A stretch of 64,000 nucleotides of DNA. It comes from Methylomonas paludis (GTDB lineage Bacteria; Pseudomonadota; Gammaproteobacteria; Methylococcales; Methylomonadaceae). Position numbers and translations under genes: made by a program. The notes beneath the pieces were generated by a model. The model worked only from the letters and a program-made list of their open reading frames with translations. It searched no databases and was not told the origin of the DNA. Within the stretch, counting starts at the first letter, position 1. Every line of letters begins with the position of its first letter. Below are positions 39,542 through 51,135 of the stretch, one piece after another. The stretch lies in contig NZ_CP073754.1 of NCBI RefSeq assembly GCF_018734325.1, forward strand, positions 3,534,001 to 3,598,000, given 5' to 3'.

Positions 39542-41623
39542 TCACGCTTGCAGTTTGGAGATATCGGCAATTTTCAAAAACTGATTGGACAACAAGGCCA
39601 GTAAAGCCAGCCGACTATTACGCAAACCTTCATCCTCAGTATTGACCATAACTTGATCAAAAAAGGCATCGACCACATCACGCAATTGTGCCAGCCGATT
39701 CAAGGCCAGCTGATAGTTTTGCTCGGCCAGCAGCGGCACAATATCAGCATCGGCCAGTTCGGCTGCCGCCAACAGATTTTTTTCCGCCACTTCCACCAGC
39801 GTACCTATGCTGCCGGTTACCGGTTGTGTCGATTTTTTCAGCAGATTGATAATCCGCTTATTGGCAGCCGCCAGACTTTCCGCTTCCGGCAATTGCCGGA
39901 AAGTCTGTACCGCGCGGATACGCAGCATAAAATCCAGCGGCCGGCTGGGATTAACCGCCAGCACTGCTTCAAACTCATCGGCACTGTAACCCTGATCCAG
40001 AACATACCCTTTCAGTCGATCAAAAATAAAATCCAGCAACCGAGTGCGGGTTTCAGTTTTATTAAAACTATGCGTAAATTGGCTCAGGGCCTGATCGACC
40101 AGTTGGACTATATCCAGATCGACGGCATTCTCAATCAGAATCCGCAAAATACCTAAAGTAGCCCGGCGCAGCGCATAAGGATCTTTGTCACCGGTCGGAA
40201 TTAAGCCGGCGCTGAATATACCGGTCAAGGTATCGATTTTTTCCGCCAGCGCCAGAATCTGGCCGATAACGCCGCTTGGGGTAGGGCCACCAGATTGCTT
40301 GGGAAAATAATGCTCTTCCAAAGCCAGAGCCACATCTTCCGGCTCATGATCGGCCAGCGCATAATAACGGCCCATGATGCCTTGCAAATTGGCAAACTCA
40401 CCCACCATATTGGTCAGCAAATCGGTTTTAGCCAATAAGGCAGCACGAGCTGCCCGATCTGCCAAAGCCTGATCCGCCGGATACAGCAAACCGGCTATAT
40501 AGCGGGCCAGATCACTGACGCGTTGGGTTTTGTCGGCCAGGGTGCCCAGATCTTTCTGGAACACAATACTAGCCAGACTTTCCACCCGATCAGCCAGGGA
40601 TTTTTTTCTATCCTGCTTCCAGAAAAATTCGGCATCGGCCAGACGCGGCAATACCACTCGTTCATTACCATGCTGAATAGAACTGGGCCGACTGCTTTCA
40701 ATATTACTAAAGGTAATAAAATGCGATAACAAACCACCTGCACTATTTTTCACCGGAAAATATTTCTGGTTGGATTGCATAGTGGTAATCAAGACCTCTA
40801 TCGGCAATTCCAGAAAACGGGCATCAAAATTACCGACTACCGGAGTTGGCCATTCATTCAAGGCCGCCACTTCCTCCAGCAAATCTTCCTCTATATGGGC
40901 AATACCGCCCAGTTCGGCGGCGGCTTGTTGAGCCCGCTCGCGAATGACCGCCATACGTTCGGCGAAATCAACAATGACATGGCCGGAACTTCTTAAAACT
41001 TGTGGATATTCCTGAGGCGAATTGATCAGCACTGTCTGTGGCGCATGAAAGCGATGACCCCGACTTGAGCGGCCGGTTTGCAAACCCAGAATTTCAGTTT
41101 CGATAACCTGCTCACCATACAGCAATACGGCCCAATGCACAGGCCGGGCAAATTCTGTGTCGAAATTACCCCAGCGCATACGTTTGGCTATCGGTAGATT
41201 TTGCAGACTCTTGCGAATAATATCCGGCAATAACGCGGAAGTAGCCTGCCCGGCAATCGCCTGTTTAAATATCAGCCACTCACCCTTATCGGTACTCAAG
41301 CGTTCCAGCTGGGCAAAGGTAGTACCGCAACTGGCGGCAAAACCGACAGCCGCTTTGCTGGGATTTCCATCTTTATCAAAAGCGGCCAGTAAAGCCGGAC
41401 CGCGCTTTTCCACGGTTTTATCCGCTTGAAAACTGCTCAAATCATCTATCTGCACAGCCAGACGCCGAGGGGTGGCATAAGCATGGGCAGTACCAAAACT
41501 TAAACCGGCCTCCTGCAAACCCTGGCTAATATTAGCCAATAATGCCTGACTGAGTTTTTTCAGGGATTTTGGCGGCAGTTCTTCACAACCCAGTTCAAAT
41601 AACAAATGTTGATTAGTCGGCAT
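39542..41623 (-). CDS. glyS: glycyl-tRNA synthetase beta subunit
   Basis: This is the beta chain of the bacterial alpha2-beta2 glycyl-tRNA synthetase. The 693-residue product opens with HLLFELGCEELPPKSLKKL and contains LLYGEQVIETEILGL and TKTDLLTNMVGEFANLQG-like family segments. The C-terminal helical part (LFLRIRAVQTFRQLPEA-like) binds tRNA. Length matches the family. Its start is two bases after the glyQ stop, so the two are cotranslated. Confidence 0.97.
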   Translation of the reverse strand: MPTNQHLLFELGCEELPPKSLKKLSQALLANISQGLQEAGLSFGTAHAYATPRRLAVQIDDLSSFQADKTVEKRGPALLAAFDKDGNPSKAAVGFAASCGTTFAQLERLSTDKGEWLIFKQAIAGQATSALLPDIIRKSLQNLPIAKRMRWGNFDTEFARPVHWAVLLYGEQVIETEILGLQTGRSSRGHRFHAPQTVLINSPQEYPQVLRSSGHVIVDFAERMAVIRERAQQAAAELGGIAHIEEDLLEEVAALNEWPTPVVGNFDARFLELPIEVLITTMQSNQKYFPVKNSAGGLLSHFITFSNIESSRPSSIQHGNERVVLPRLADAEFFWKQDRKKSLADRVESLASIVFQKDLGTLADKTQRVSDLARYIAGLLYPADQALADRAARAALLAKTDLLTNMVGEFANLQGIMGRYYALADHEPEDVALALEEHYFPKQSGGPTPSGVIGQILALAEKIDTLTGIFSAGLIPTGDKDPYALRRATLGILRILIENAVDLDIVQLVDQALSQFTHSFNKTETRTRLLDFIFDRLKGYVLDQGYSADEFEAVLAVNPSRPLDFMLRIRAVQTFRQLPEAESLAAANKRIINLLKKSTQPVTGSIGTLVEVAEKNLLAAAELADADIVPLLAEQNYQLALNRLAQLRDVVDAFFDQVMVNTEDEGLRNSRLALLALLSNQFLKIADISKLQA

Positions 41624-41625
41624 GG

Positions 41626-42552
41626 TTAAACTCCCTGTCTGCTCAGAATCGGGAACCCCAAAGCTTCCCGGCGTTGATAATAGGCTTCGGCAACGGACTT
41701 GGCCATATTTCTGACTCTGAGAATATAACGTTGGCGTTCGGTTACCGAAATGGCATTTCTGGCATCCAATAGATTAAAAGAATGCGAAGCTTTCAAAACC
41801 ATTTCATAAGCCGGCAAAGGCAGGTTTTTTTCTAACAGACTAAGGCATTCACCTTCGTAAGTATCAAAGCATTGAAACAAAAAGTCGACATTGGCCAGAT
41901 CAAAATTGAATTCCGACATTTCCACTTCATTCTGATGGAATACATCACCATAGGTGACGATGCCTTGCGGACCTCTGGTCCAGACCAGATCGAACACACT
42001 TTCCACACCTTGCAGATACATGGCGATCCGTTCCAGACCATAGGTAATTTCCCCGGTGACCGGTTTACATTCCAGACCACCAACCTGCTGGAAATAAGTA
42101 AACTGGGTGACTTCCATGCCATTCAGCCAGATTTCCCAACCCAAACCCCAAGCACCCAGGGTGGGTGACTCCCAGTTATCTTCTACAAAGCGTACATCGT
42201 GTTCCAGCAAATCCAGTCCCAGATATTGCAAAGAACCCAGATACAGTTCCTGCAGGTTTTCCGGCGAAGGTTTCATCACTACCTGAAACTGATAATAATG
42301 TTGCAAGCGCATCGGGTTTTCGCCAAACCGGCCATCAGTAGGCCGCCGCGAAGGCTGTACATAAGCTGAATTCCAGGGTTCCGGGCCTATGGAACGCAAG
42401 AAAGTGGCCGGATGAAAAGTGCCGGCACCGACTTCCTGATCCAGTGGTTGCAACAACACACAACCCTGATTTGACCAGTATTCCTGTAGGGCCAAAATCA
42501 GGCCCTGAAAAGTAGAGACATCATTTTTGCTAGTTGACACGTTGGGAGCCAC
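41626..42552 (-). CDS. glyQ: glycyl-tRNA synthetase alpha subunit
   Basis: The alpha chain holds the class II catalytic core. The 308 residues include [20 protein letters not shown] near residue 15, [39 protein letters not shown], and [13 protein letters not shown], all highly characteristic. It precedes glyS. A 177-bp gap separates it from the divergent yajQ gene. Confidence 0.98.
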   Translation of the reverse strand: MAPNVSTSKNDVSTFQGLILALQEYWSNQGCVLLQPLDQEVGAGTFHPATFLRSIGPEPWNSAYVQPSRRPTDGRFGENPMRLQHYYQFQVVMKPSPENLQELYLGSLQYLGLDLLEHDVRFVEDNWESPTLGAWGLGWEIWLNGMEVTQFTYFQQVGGLECKPVTGEITYGLERIAMYLQGVESVFDLVWTRGPQGIVTYGDVFHQNEVEMSEFNFDLANVDFLFQCFDTYEGECLSLLEKNLPLPAYEMVLKASHSFNLLDARNAISVTERQRYILRVRNMAKSVAEAYYQRREALGFPILSRQGV

Positions 42553-42729
42553 TTCGATTAATAAAAACCTCTGGATTATAACTGAATTATGCTCTGGAAT
42601 CAGACCGACTAGATCACACAGCGTCCTATATAAAGCTTATATCCACCCAGTATCAACTGCTTGGATAGTTGAATATTATCGGTAACACTTTTATAGTGAG
42701 TAGTCTGTTTTCCACCAATGAGTTTAGCT

Positions 42730-43212
42730 ATGCCTTCTTTTGATATTGTTTCCGAAATTGATGGTCACGAAATTACCAACGCCATTGACCAGGCAAATAA
42801 GGAAGTTTCCACCCGTTTTGATTTTAAAGGCTCCAATGCCCAGTTTGAACAACAAGAGGACAGCGTCATTTTAAAAGCTGAATCCACCTTTCAGCTGCAA
42901 CAAATGCTGCCGATTTTATTTGCCAAAATGGGCAAGCGTGGTATCGACATCAACAGTCTGGAAAGCGGTAAAATCCAGGATACCGGTAAAACCGCACAAC
43001 AGACGATAACCTTAAAACAAGGTATAAGCAGCGAACTGGCGAAAAAAATTGTCAAATTAATTAAAGACAAAAAAATGAAAGTGCAGGCGGCTATCAATGG
43101 CGATAAAGTTAGGGTCACTGGTAAAAAACGTGATGACTTACAGGAAGTGATCCAGATGCTGAGAACCGAGGAATTGGAACAACCACTGCAATTTAATAAT
43201 TTTCGCGATTAA
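42730..43212 (+). CDS. YajQ family nucleotide-binding protein
   Basis: YajQ-family proteins are small nucleotide-binding proteins; some bind cyclic-di-GMP. From the ATG at 42730 the 160-residue product begins MPSFDIVSEIDGHEITNAID, the conserved family start, so the in-frame ATG at 42718 is rejected. Further family segments are STRFDFKGSNAQFE and GDKVRVTGKKRDDLQEVIQM. It is the first gene of a short plus-strand group leading to the origin region. Confidence 0.93.
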   Translation: MPSFDIVSEIDGHEITNAIDQANKEVSTRFDFKGSNAQFEQQEDSVILKAESTFQLQQMLPILFAKMGKRGIDINSLESGKIQDTGKTAQQTITLKQGISSELAKKIVKLIKDKKMKVQAAINGDKVRVTGKKRDDLQEVIQMLRTEELEQPLQFNNFRD

Positions 43213-43268
43213 GATTTACCTATGTAAATCCGGCCAGTTTTTAATTAAGGCTATGGGGGACCATCACC

Positions 43269-43793
43269 ATGAAACGCCAGTTTTTTGCCTTATGGCCGGA
43301 TGCCGACTTGCGTCAGCAATGTTTGCAAATTATGCAAAATATTCCCATCAGCTTGGCGCGGCCGGTAACCCCGGCCAATCTGCATGTCACCCTGCAATTT
43401 CTAGGTCAGGTTAATCCTGATCAGGAACAGGCCTTACTGGCCGCTGCCGAAACCCTCTGCATCAGCCCCATGTCTTTGCTGTTTGATCAGCTCAATTATT
43501 GGCGTAAACCCGGTATTCTGTGTTTAAGCAGCCACAACTATGACAATCAGGTCAGTATACTGGCAGCTCAATTAGCCGCTATTGCTCAAGATAACGGCAT
43601 TCAACTCGATCAGCAGCCATTTCGACCACATATTACCCTGGCTCGCAAAGCACACGCCGCACTTGCGATTGAATTTAGCCCCATAAGCTGGATAGATCAT
43701 GGCTTTTGCCTAGTGGAATCCTGTTCCGGCAATGATGGTGTGGTCTACAAAGTCATTCAACGCTGGGAGCTGACCACCGTACCAAACTCATAA
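43269..43793 (+). CDS. thpR: RNA 2',3'-cyclic phosphodiesterase (2H family)
   Basis: This is a member of the 2H phosphoesterase/LigT family. The 174-residue protein has the two catalytic HxT motifs, LHVTLQFLGQVN near residue 39 and PHITLARKAH near residue 118, plus the typical start RQFFALWPDADLRQQC. The cellular substrate in bacteria is not settled. It lies 56 bp after yajQ. Confidence 0.9.
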   Translation: MKRQFFALWPDADLRQQCLQIMQNIPISLARPVTPANLHVTLQFLGQVNPDQEQALLAAAETLCISPMSLLFDQLNYWRKPGILCLSSHNYDNQVSILAAQLAAIAQDNGIQLDQQPFRPHITLARKAHAALAIEFSPISWIDHGFCLVESCSGNDGVVYKVIQRWELTTVPNS

Positions 43794-43839
43794 CACATTC
43801 TTAACTAACTAAAAAACTCATTCCTTTCGGAGCAATCTC

Positions 43840-44187
43840 ATGCCATTTTTAAACGTAAATACCAATATAAAAATTTCAGCCGCAGAAAAACCGCAACTAC
43901 TTAAAGAAGTATCCACATTGATAGCCCAACACACCGGTAAACCCGAATCTTATGTCATGGTGCATTTGCATGATGAGCAGACCATGCTATTTGCCGGCAG
44001 TCAGGACCCACTAGCCTATCTGGAATGCAAAAGTATTGGTTTAAGCAAAAATCAGGTTCAAGCTTTGACTAAGACTTTAAGTCATTATCTAAGCACCAGC
44101 TTAAAGCTGAATCCGGCCAGAATTTATATCGAGTTCAGCAATGCCCCAGCTGAATTATGGGCCTGGAATGGTGCAACCTTTGGCTGA
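43840..44187 (+). CDS. MIF/phenylpyruvate tautomerase-like protein
   Basis: This 115-residue protein belongs to the macrophage migration inhibitory factor-like tautomerase group. It starts with the catalytic Pro2 (MPFLNVNTNIKIS) and has GKPESYVMVHLHDEQTMLFA near residue 34 and NPARIYIEFSNAPAELWAWN at the end, all family hallmarks. Physiological role unknown. It is the last gene before the AT-rich origin-like region. Confidence 0.88.
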   Translation: MPFLNVNTNIKISAAEKPQLLKEVSTLIAQHTGKPESYVMVHLHDEQTMLFAGSQDPLAYLECKSIGLSKNQVQALTKTLSHYLSTSLKLNPARIYIEFSNAPAELWAWNGATFG

Positions 44188-44851
44188 TTAATCCCCAATT
44201 CTATGGTTTTACCCTGTTGAAAAGCCTGCCGGTAGCCTATGGCAAAAACTGTGGGTAAAATGTGGTTAAGTTAAGCCCCCTTAGTTATCCACAAACTGCC
44301 AACAACATAAGGCTAGTGGTACAGACAGTTTTAATTTTAAGTTAAGCTAATGTTAAAACAATATTTTTATGGCTTATCCACAAGCTTAGGCAATGCTAAT
44401 AGTAATAATAGGTTAAAGATCTTAAATACAACTTACTATTATTAGCTGTTTGAGTTTAGGTACCTGATCAACTTGCAAACAGCAAACATCCAGAACCGGC
44501 CTATTCCCATGCCAAGCTTGACTATGCTGATTTACAAGTAATCCAACACTGCTTGGCTGATAAGAATTTTGGCTATGGATTAATTCGTAGCCAAAGTATC
44601 TTTACGAAGCAATTTGCACCATAATAGCCGGCAGAATGTGTTGAAAAACTTGCCGGTATCCTGTTGTAAAAACTGTGGATAACTATCAATAAAATTAGCC
44701 CTATATAGTTATCAACTGACTGTCAACAGGCTTAAATGATGGATATATACAAGTTTTTTATAAAGCTAATTATTTGATTTTAAATATAAAAAATAGCTTT
44801 TCCACAGCTATTAGCCTACTTAGTAGTAACAATAAATAAAAGATATTTTTA
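44188..44851. other. putative oriC: AT-rich region with DnaA boxes and an internal 215-bp duplication
   Basis: This 664-bp non-coding region has perfect DnaA boxes TTATCCACA at 44285-44293 and 44374-44382 and the reverse form TGTGGATAA at 44674-44682. One-mismatch boxes lie at 44250-44258 and 44798-44806. Two colinear imperfect copies of one unit lie 424 bp apart (44215-44430 and 44639-44854). The second runs into the dnaN start. AT-rich tracts (44740-44850) could act as an unwinding element. Position beside dnaN-recF-gyrB supports an origin, but dnaA is absent. Confidence 0.65.
44215..44430 (+). repeat. origin-like unit, copy A
   Basis: This unit matches 44639-44854 at a constant offset of 424 bases: TGTTGAAAA...TGCCGGTA, AAAAACTGTGG, TAGTTATC, TCCACA and AAAGAT all keep the same spacing, with only small local shifts between. 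Unlike copy B it does not end in a start codon. Confidence 0.75.
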
Positions 44852-44854
44852 ATG
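44639..44854 (+). repeat. origin-like unit, copy B (adjoins dnaN)
   Basis: This is the second copy of the unit, ending at the dnaN ATG. It contains the reverse DnaA box at 44674-44682 and the near-box TTTTCCACA at 44798-44806, corresponding in position to boxes in copy A. Confidence 0.75.
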
Positions 44855-45955
44855 AAATTTATTATTAATCGCGACCAGCTTCTGGCACCCTTACAGCAAA
44901 TTGTGAGCGTTATTGAGCGCAAACAGACCATCGCTATCCTGTCTAATGTGTTAATACAGGTTGATGCTCACCAATTAGTGATGACCGGTACGGACACCGA
45001 AATTCAAATTATCAGTAAATTAGCCATGGAATCTGTCGATACACCGGGCAGTGTCACGGTACCGGCCAAAAAATTTCTGGATATCTGTCGTTTATTACCC
45101 AATCATGCCGATATTCGTTTTGAGTCGCATGAAGATAAAATCAAACTGATATCAGGCAACAGCCGTTTTTCCTTAAGCACCTTGCCTGCGGCACATTTTC
45201 CGGAATTTAATGAAACAGAATACGATTACCAATTTCTGATCAACGCCGGCAAATTCAAAAAAGCTTTGGATAAGACCATGTTTTGCATGGCTAGTCAGGA
45301 TATTCGGTTTTATCTGAACGGTTTGTTGCTGCACATCAGCAATTCCAAACTTAAATTGGTCGCTTCGGACGGACATCGTTTATCGATTTATGAAGATGAT
45401 TTGGGTCAGGCCACCGGTTATGAATCGCGCATCATACTGCCCAGAAAGGCTGTACAGGAATTAAGCCGTTTGCTGGATGATGAAGATGCGGAATTGAATG
45501 TGCAGTTTTCCAATAATCACATCAAAATTTATTACAAAGATGTGGTGTTTTCTTCAAAACTGATCGATGCCAAATTTCCGGATTTTAGTAAAGTGTTTAA
45601 CCAAAGCTTTTTAAGCCCATTACTAATCCAGAAACAACTGCTAAAAGATGCGCTGACCCGAGTGGCCATTTTGTCCAATGAAAAATACAAAGGCATTACT
45701 CTGGATATTAACGGCGACTCTTTAAAATTGAGTACCCATAATCCCGAGCATGACGAAGCCGAAGAGGCCTTAATTATGCAATATGCCGGTGAGCCTTTAA
45801 GCATTGCCTTTAATTCTCAATACCTATTGGAAGCTGTCAGTAATCTGGATTCTGAATTATTGGTGTTAAGCATAGCCGGCAATGCCAGCAGTGCCTTTAT
45901 TGAAGAACCGGAGCAATCCCCGTTTAAATTTATCGTCATGCCTATGCGCATGTAA
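44852..45955 (+). CDS. dnaN: DNA polymerase III beta subunit (sliding clamp)
   Basis: DnaN is the processivity clamp of the replicative polymerase. The 367 residues show the three-domain clamp pattern with MKFIINRDQLLAPLQQIVSV at the start, SVTVPAKKFLDICRLLP near residue 67, the LVASDGHRLSIYEDDLG segment near residue 170, and the closing KFIVMPMRM. Length is normal. The gene is followed ten bases later by recF. No dnaA precedes it, which is unusual. Confidence 0.97.
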   Translation: MKFIINRDQLLAPLQQIVSVIERKQTIAILSNVLIQVDAHQLVMTGTDTEIQIISKLAMESVDTPGSVTVPAKKFLDICRLLPNHADIRFESHEDKIKLISGNSRFSLSTLPAAHFPEFNETEYDYQFLINAGKFKKALDKTMFCMASQDIRFYLNGLLLHISNSKLKLVASDGHRLSIYEDDLGQATGYESRIILPRKAVQELSRLLDDEDAELNVQFSNNHIKIYYKDVVFSSKLIDAKFPDFSKVFNQSFLSPLLIQKQLLKDALTRVAILSNEKYKGITLDINGDSLKLSTHNPEHDEAEEALIMQYAGEPLSIAFNSQYLLEAVSNLDSELLVLSIAGNASSAFIEEPEQSPFKFIVMPMRM

Positions 45956-45964
45956 TCCAGATTC

Positions 45965-47038
45965 ATGGCCCTGGTAAAATTGGATGTTTTTGGGGTCAGA
46001 AACATCCAATCTGCAAGCATAACACTTTCACCACAGATCAATTTAATCACCGGCGCTAATGCCAGCGGCAAAAGTTCTTTGCTGGAGGCGATATTTATCC
46101 TGGGCAGAGCTCGATCCTTTCGCACCACCCACATCAAACAGGTAATTGCCTTTGATCAGCCGCAGTTGATTGTCTCCGCCCAAAACCGTTTCAACAACGG
46201 CAGCATTAGCCATATCGGCATTCAGATAGATAATAAGAACTGTGAAATTCGTATCGATCAGGAAAGCAAACACAAAGCTGATTTAGCTTACGCTTTACCC
46301 ATTCAATTGATCCACCCTAAAAGTTATCGCTTAATCGATGGCGCACCACAATTGCGCCGAGAATTTCTGGATTGGGGGATTTTTAACCAGTCCCCACGTT
46401 TTTTAACAGATTGGCGCAAATTCAATAAAGCCTTGCAACAGCGTAATGCCTTATTAAAAACCCGGCAAACCAGCCAGATTCCAGCCTGGGATAAAGAACT
46501 GCTGGAATACGGGCCTTTGCTGAATCAAAGCAGAATTTGTTATCTGGAATTACTCCAGGCTGTGTTTGTGGAAATAGCTGCATATTTTCTAGATGAAACA
46601 GATATTCAGTTGAGGTTTAACAGTGGTTGGGATGACAGTAAAGATTACAGCCAAATTCTGCAAACTGAACTGGACAAAGACCTAAGGTTTGGTTTTACCC
46701 ACAGTGGCCCGCACCGAGCTGATTTGCAATTGCTGTTAAACAATAAACCGGCTAAAGATTACTTGTCACGCGGTCAGCAAAAGCTGTTGGTATTGGCTTT
46801 GTTGTTGGCTCAGGTGAAATTACTGAATCTTACCACCCAAAATGCCTGCTGCATCTTAATTGATGATTTAAGTGCCGAATTGGATACTTTAAACCGGCTA
46901 AAATTGTTAAAATACCTATCTTTACTTGACTGTCAGGTTTTACTGACAGCAACTGAGCTAAACGGTTTTGGTGATTTAAGCAGTTTGCCGCAATACAAAG
47001 TGTTCCACGTGGAACATGGTCGGGTCAGCGAGTTATAA
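45965..47038 (+). CDS. recF: DNA replication and repair protein RecF
   Basis: RecF is an SMC-like ATPase that helps load RecA at gaps. The 357-residue protein has Walker A GANASGKSSLLEAIFILGRA near residue 29, the ABC signature LSRGQQKLLVLALLLAQ near residue 267, and a Walker B-like ILIDDLSAELD. The C-terminal VFHVEHGRVSEL is encoded by a parS palindrome (47001-47016), so the coding sequence carries a second function. Confidence 0.95.
   Translation: MALVKLDVFGVRNIQSASITLSPQINLITGANASGKSSLLEAIFILGRARSFRTTHIKQVIAFDQPQLIVSAQNRFNNGSISHIGIQIDNKNCEIRIDQESKHKADLAYALPIQLIHPKSYRLIDGAPQLRREFLDWGIFNQSPRFLTDWRKFNKALQQRNALLKTRQTSQIPAWDKELLEYGPLLNQSRICYLELLQAVFVEIAAYFLDETDIQLRFNSGWDDSKDYSQILQTELDKDLRFGFTHSGPHRADLQLLLNNKPAKDYLSRGQQKLLVLALLLAQVKLLNLTTQNACCILIDDLSAELDTLNRLKLLKYLSLLDCQVLLTATELNGFGDLSSLPQYKVFHVEHGRVSEL
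47001..47016. promoter_or_regulatory. parS site (ParB binding) inside recF
   Basis: The perfect 16-bp palindrome TGTTCCACGTGGAACA matches the chromosomal parS consensus. It encodes part of the RecF C-terminus. Confidence 0.88.
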
Positions 47039-47083
47039 GTGTATGCAATATTATGAGAAATTGTTGCAGCTGTGGATTGCAGT

Positions 47084-47212
47084 AGTCGACCAATCTTATT
47101 TTGACGGGGTGGAGGATGCGCTGAATGCAGTGATGCGCATCAATCACGAACGATGGGCTTCCAGTCGGTGCATCCTCTACGCTTACCTCAAAGTAATATT
47201 GGTCAACCACTA
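47084..47212. repeat. MITE-like element, copy 1
   Basis: This element of about 129 bp has imperfect terminal inverted repeats: ACCAATCTTATTTTGA on the left and TCAAAGTAATATTGGT on the right, whose reverse complement differs at two positions. Its centre holds GGATGCGCTGA...GCATCC. A second copy lies at 62790-62903. It has no coding capacity, so any movement would depend on a transposase elsewhere. Confidence 0.75.
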
Positions 47213-47291
47213 GTAATCGTTTTAACAAAGTGACAAAGCTACAAGCTTGACTGGTTAAGCCTATAATGCAGAATCAGGTCTAGATTATCAA

Positions 47292-47307
47292 TGTTTCACG
47301 TGGAACA
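47292..47307. promoter_or_regulatory. parS site upstream of gyrB
   Basis: TGTTTCACGTGGAACA is a 16-bp near-palindrome of the parS type, 276 bp after the end of the site in recF. The two sites flank the MITE-like repeat. Confidence 0.88.
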
Positions 47308-50007
<2,700 letters not shown>

Positions 50008-50185
50008 CTAGGCTTGTTATCAGATTTCATAATTCATGAAAAAATCTCAAAATTTATGAAATGGTGTGCCGGTTGATTGGAGCCACTCATGGCTGATTGA
50101 CCGGTGATGAGCCAAAAGCGCAGCTACTCAAGTTTTGCAAATGTCCGCTAATGATAAACTAGCTGATGTTGGGTTTGCAGTTGTA

Positions 50186-50314
50186 GGCTGGGTTGAATGA
50201 TAATGACTTACTAAAGCGCGATAGCGAAACCCGGCTTAGAAGCGGATAAGTTTTGTATTCTGAAGGACAGTTTGAATGTAAAGAAAGCTGGGTTTCGCGT
50301 TGTTCTACCCAGCC
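50186..50314. repeat. nested inverted-repeat element downstream of gyrB
   Basis: GGCTGGGT (50186-50193) pairs with ACCCAGCC (50307-50314). Inside, GCGAAACCCGGC (50224-50235) pairs with GCTGGGTTTCGC (50287-50298) with one mismatch. The gap between gyrB and this element also holds ATTTCATAA/TTATGAAAT (50024-50062), a possible weak terminator for gyrB. No gene is seen here. Confidence 0.5.
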
Positions 50315-50322
50315 ACGGCCCT

Positions 50323-50373
50323 ATGTATATTATGCTGGTTATAGACGGTAGACAGGATCTTCAAGGCCATAAG
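50323..50373 (+). pseudogene. C-terminal scrap of a RelE/ParE-type toxin
   Basis: The reading MYIMLVIDGRQDLQGHK resembles the C-terminal strand of RelE/ParE toxins (VYI-LI-DGR-D-Q). The nucleotide sequence around GACGGTAGACAGGAT recurs in the better preserved remnant at 51326-51619. Nothing of the N-terminus remains. Confidence 0.5.
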
Positions 50374-50379
50374 GTACGC

Positions 50380-50456
50380 CAGACTTATAGGGTGCTGCGG
50401 TAAGGCGCACCGTTCGTGATCGTTGCGCCTGGCATGGCTCGGTACAACCTATAGGA
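50380..50456. repeat. palindromic element inserted next to higB remnant
   Basis: AGGCGCA (50403-50409) and TGCGCCT (50424-50430) form the core of a hairpin, bordered by CTTATAGGGTG on the left and CCTATAGGATG on the right. It lies exactly where the N-terminal half of the HigB-like toxin should be. Its outer limits are approximate. Confidence 0.45.
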
Positions 50457-50471
50457 TGTCGCATATTTTCG

Positions 50472-50573
50472 GTTTTACGGCTGATTGCTTCAATTCACTA
50501 TAACCGCCGCAAAGTTTATATCCGCAATATCTTAACTCACGCGGAATATGACCGTAACAACTGGAAGAATTGA
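50472..50573 (+). pseudogene. truncated HigB-type toxin (C-terminal third)
   Basis: An open frame ends VLRLIASIHYNRRKVYIRNI then LTHAEYDRNNWKN and a stop directly overlapping the antitoxin leader. This is the typical C-terminus of HigB/RelE-family mRNA interferases. The N-terminal two thirds are replaced by a repeat element, so no active toxin is expected. Confidence 0.7.
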
Positions 50574-50575
50574 TT

Positions 50576-50989
50576 ATGAGAACTGTTCCTGAACCTAAAG
50601 CTATCTTGATGGCGTGGATGCCGTTCAAAGAGTTGGTTGGCGTGACCAGTGTCCATAGCGAAGACGATTATGTGCAAGCAATGGCGACCATCGAAGTGTT
50701 ACTCGATGAAATCGGGGATGACGAAGAACACCCCTTGGCCGACGTGCTTGATTTTCTGTCAGACCAAGCTAAAGCGTATGAAGAGGAACATGTCGTTATA
50801 CCTGAAGCCGAGCCTCAAGAAGTGTTGCGGTTCCTAATGGAACAGCTTGATTTAAGGCAGGATGATTTGCAGGATTGCGCACCCCAGGGCCGCATTTCCG
50901 ACATCCTTACTGGTAAACGCTCGATAAGCAAAGACTTGGCTAAACGCTTTGCACAGCGTTTTCACGTTAGGGCAGATGTGTTTTTATGA
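50576..50989 (+). CDS. HigA-type antitoxin / XRE regulator
   Basis: This 137-residue protein of the COG5499/HigA type has an N-terminal helical part (PFKELVGVTSVHSEDDYVQA) and a C-terminal helix-turn-helix (LRQDDLQDCAPQGRISDILT then GKRSISKDLAKRFAQRFHV). It immediately follows the truncated higB, as expected for a toxin-first HigBA operon. The ORF is intact, so it may persist as a repressor or as a shield against related toxins. The ATG at 50576 is chosen; a TTG six bases upstream is possible. Confidence 0.85.
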   Translation: MRTVPEPKAILMAWMPFKELVGVTSVHSEDDYVQAMATIEVLLDEIGDDEEHPLADVLDFLSDQAKAYEEEHVVIPEAEPQEVLRFLMEQLDLRQDDLQDCAPQGRISDILTGKRSISKDLAKRFAQRFHVRADVFL

Positions 50990-51135
50990 TGCGTTACCCG
51001 GCTGTTCTTGAGCCTACACTAACCGGCCTTTTTGTTGGTTGCCCTGATATTCCAGAAGTTTTGCCGAAGGCCACACCGTTGATGAAGCCCGCAAGCGGTA
51101 TTGTTGTAACTGGCCAGAGCAGCGGCAGCCCTTAA
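50986..51135 (+). pseudogene. frameshifted HicB-like antitoxin fragment
   Basis: The frame starts in an ATGA overlap with the HigA stop and reads MMRYPAVLEPTLTGLFVGCP then DIPEV, a HicB N-terminus. After a frameshift near 51060 the expected continuation AEGHTVDEARK appears in another frame. It then runs directly into a Phd-type antitoxin sequence. No HicA is seen. Confidence 0.55.
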
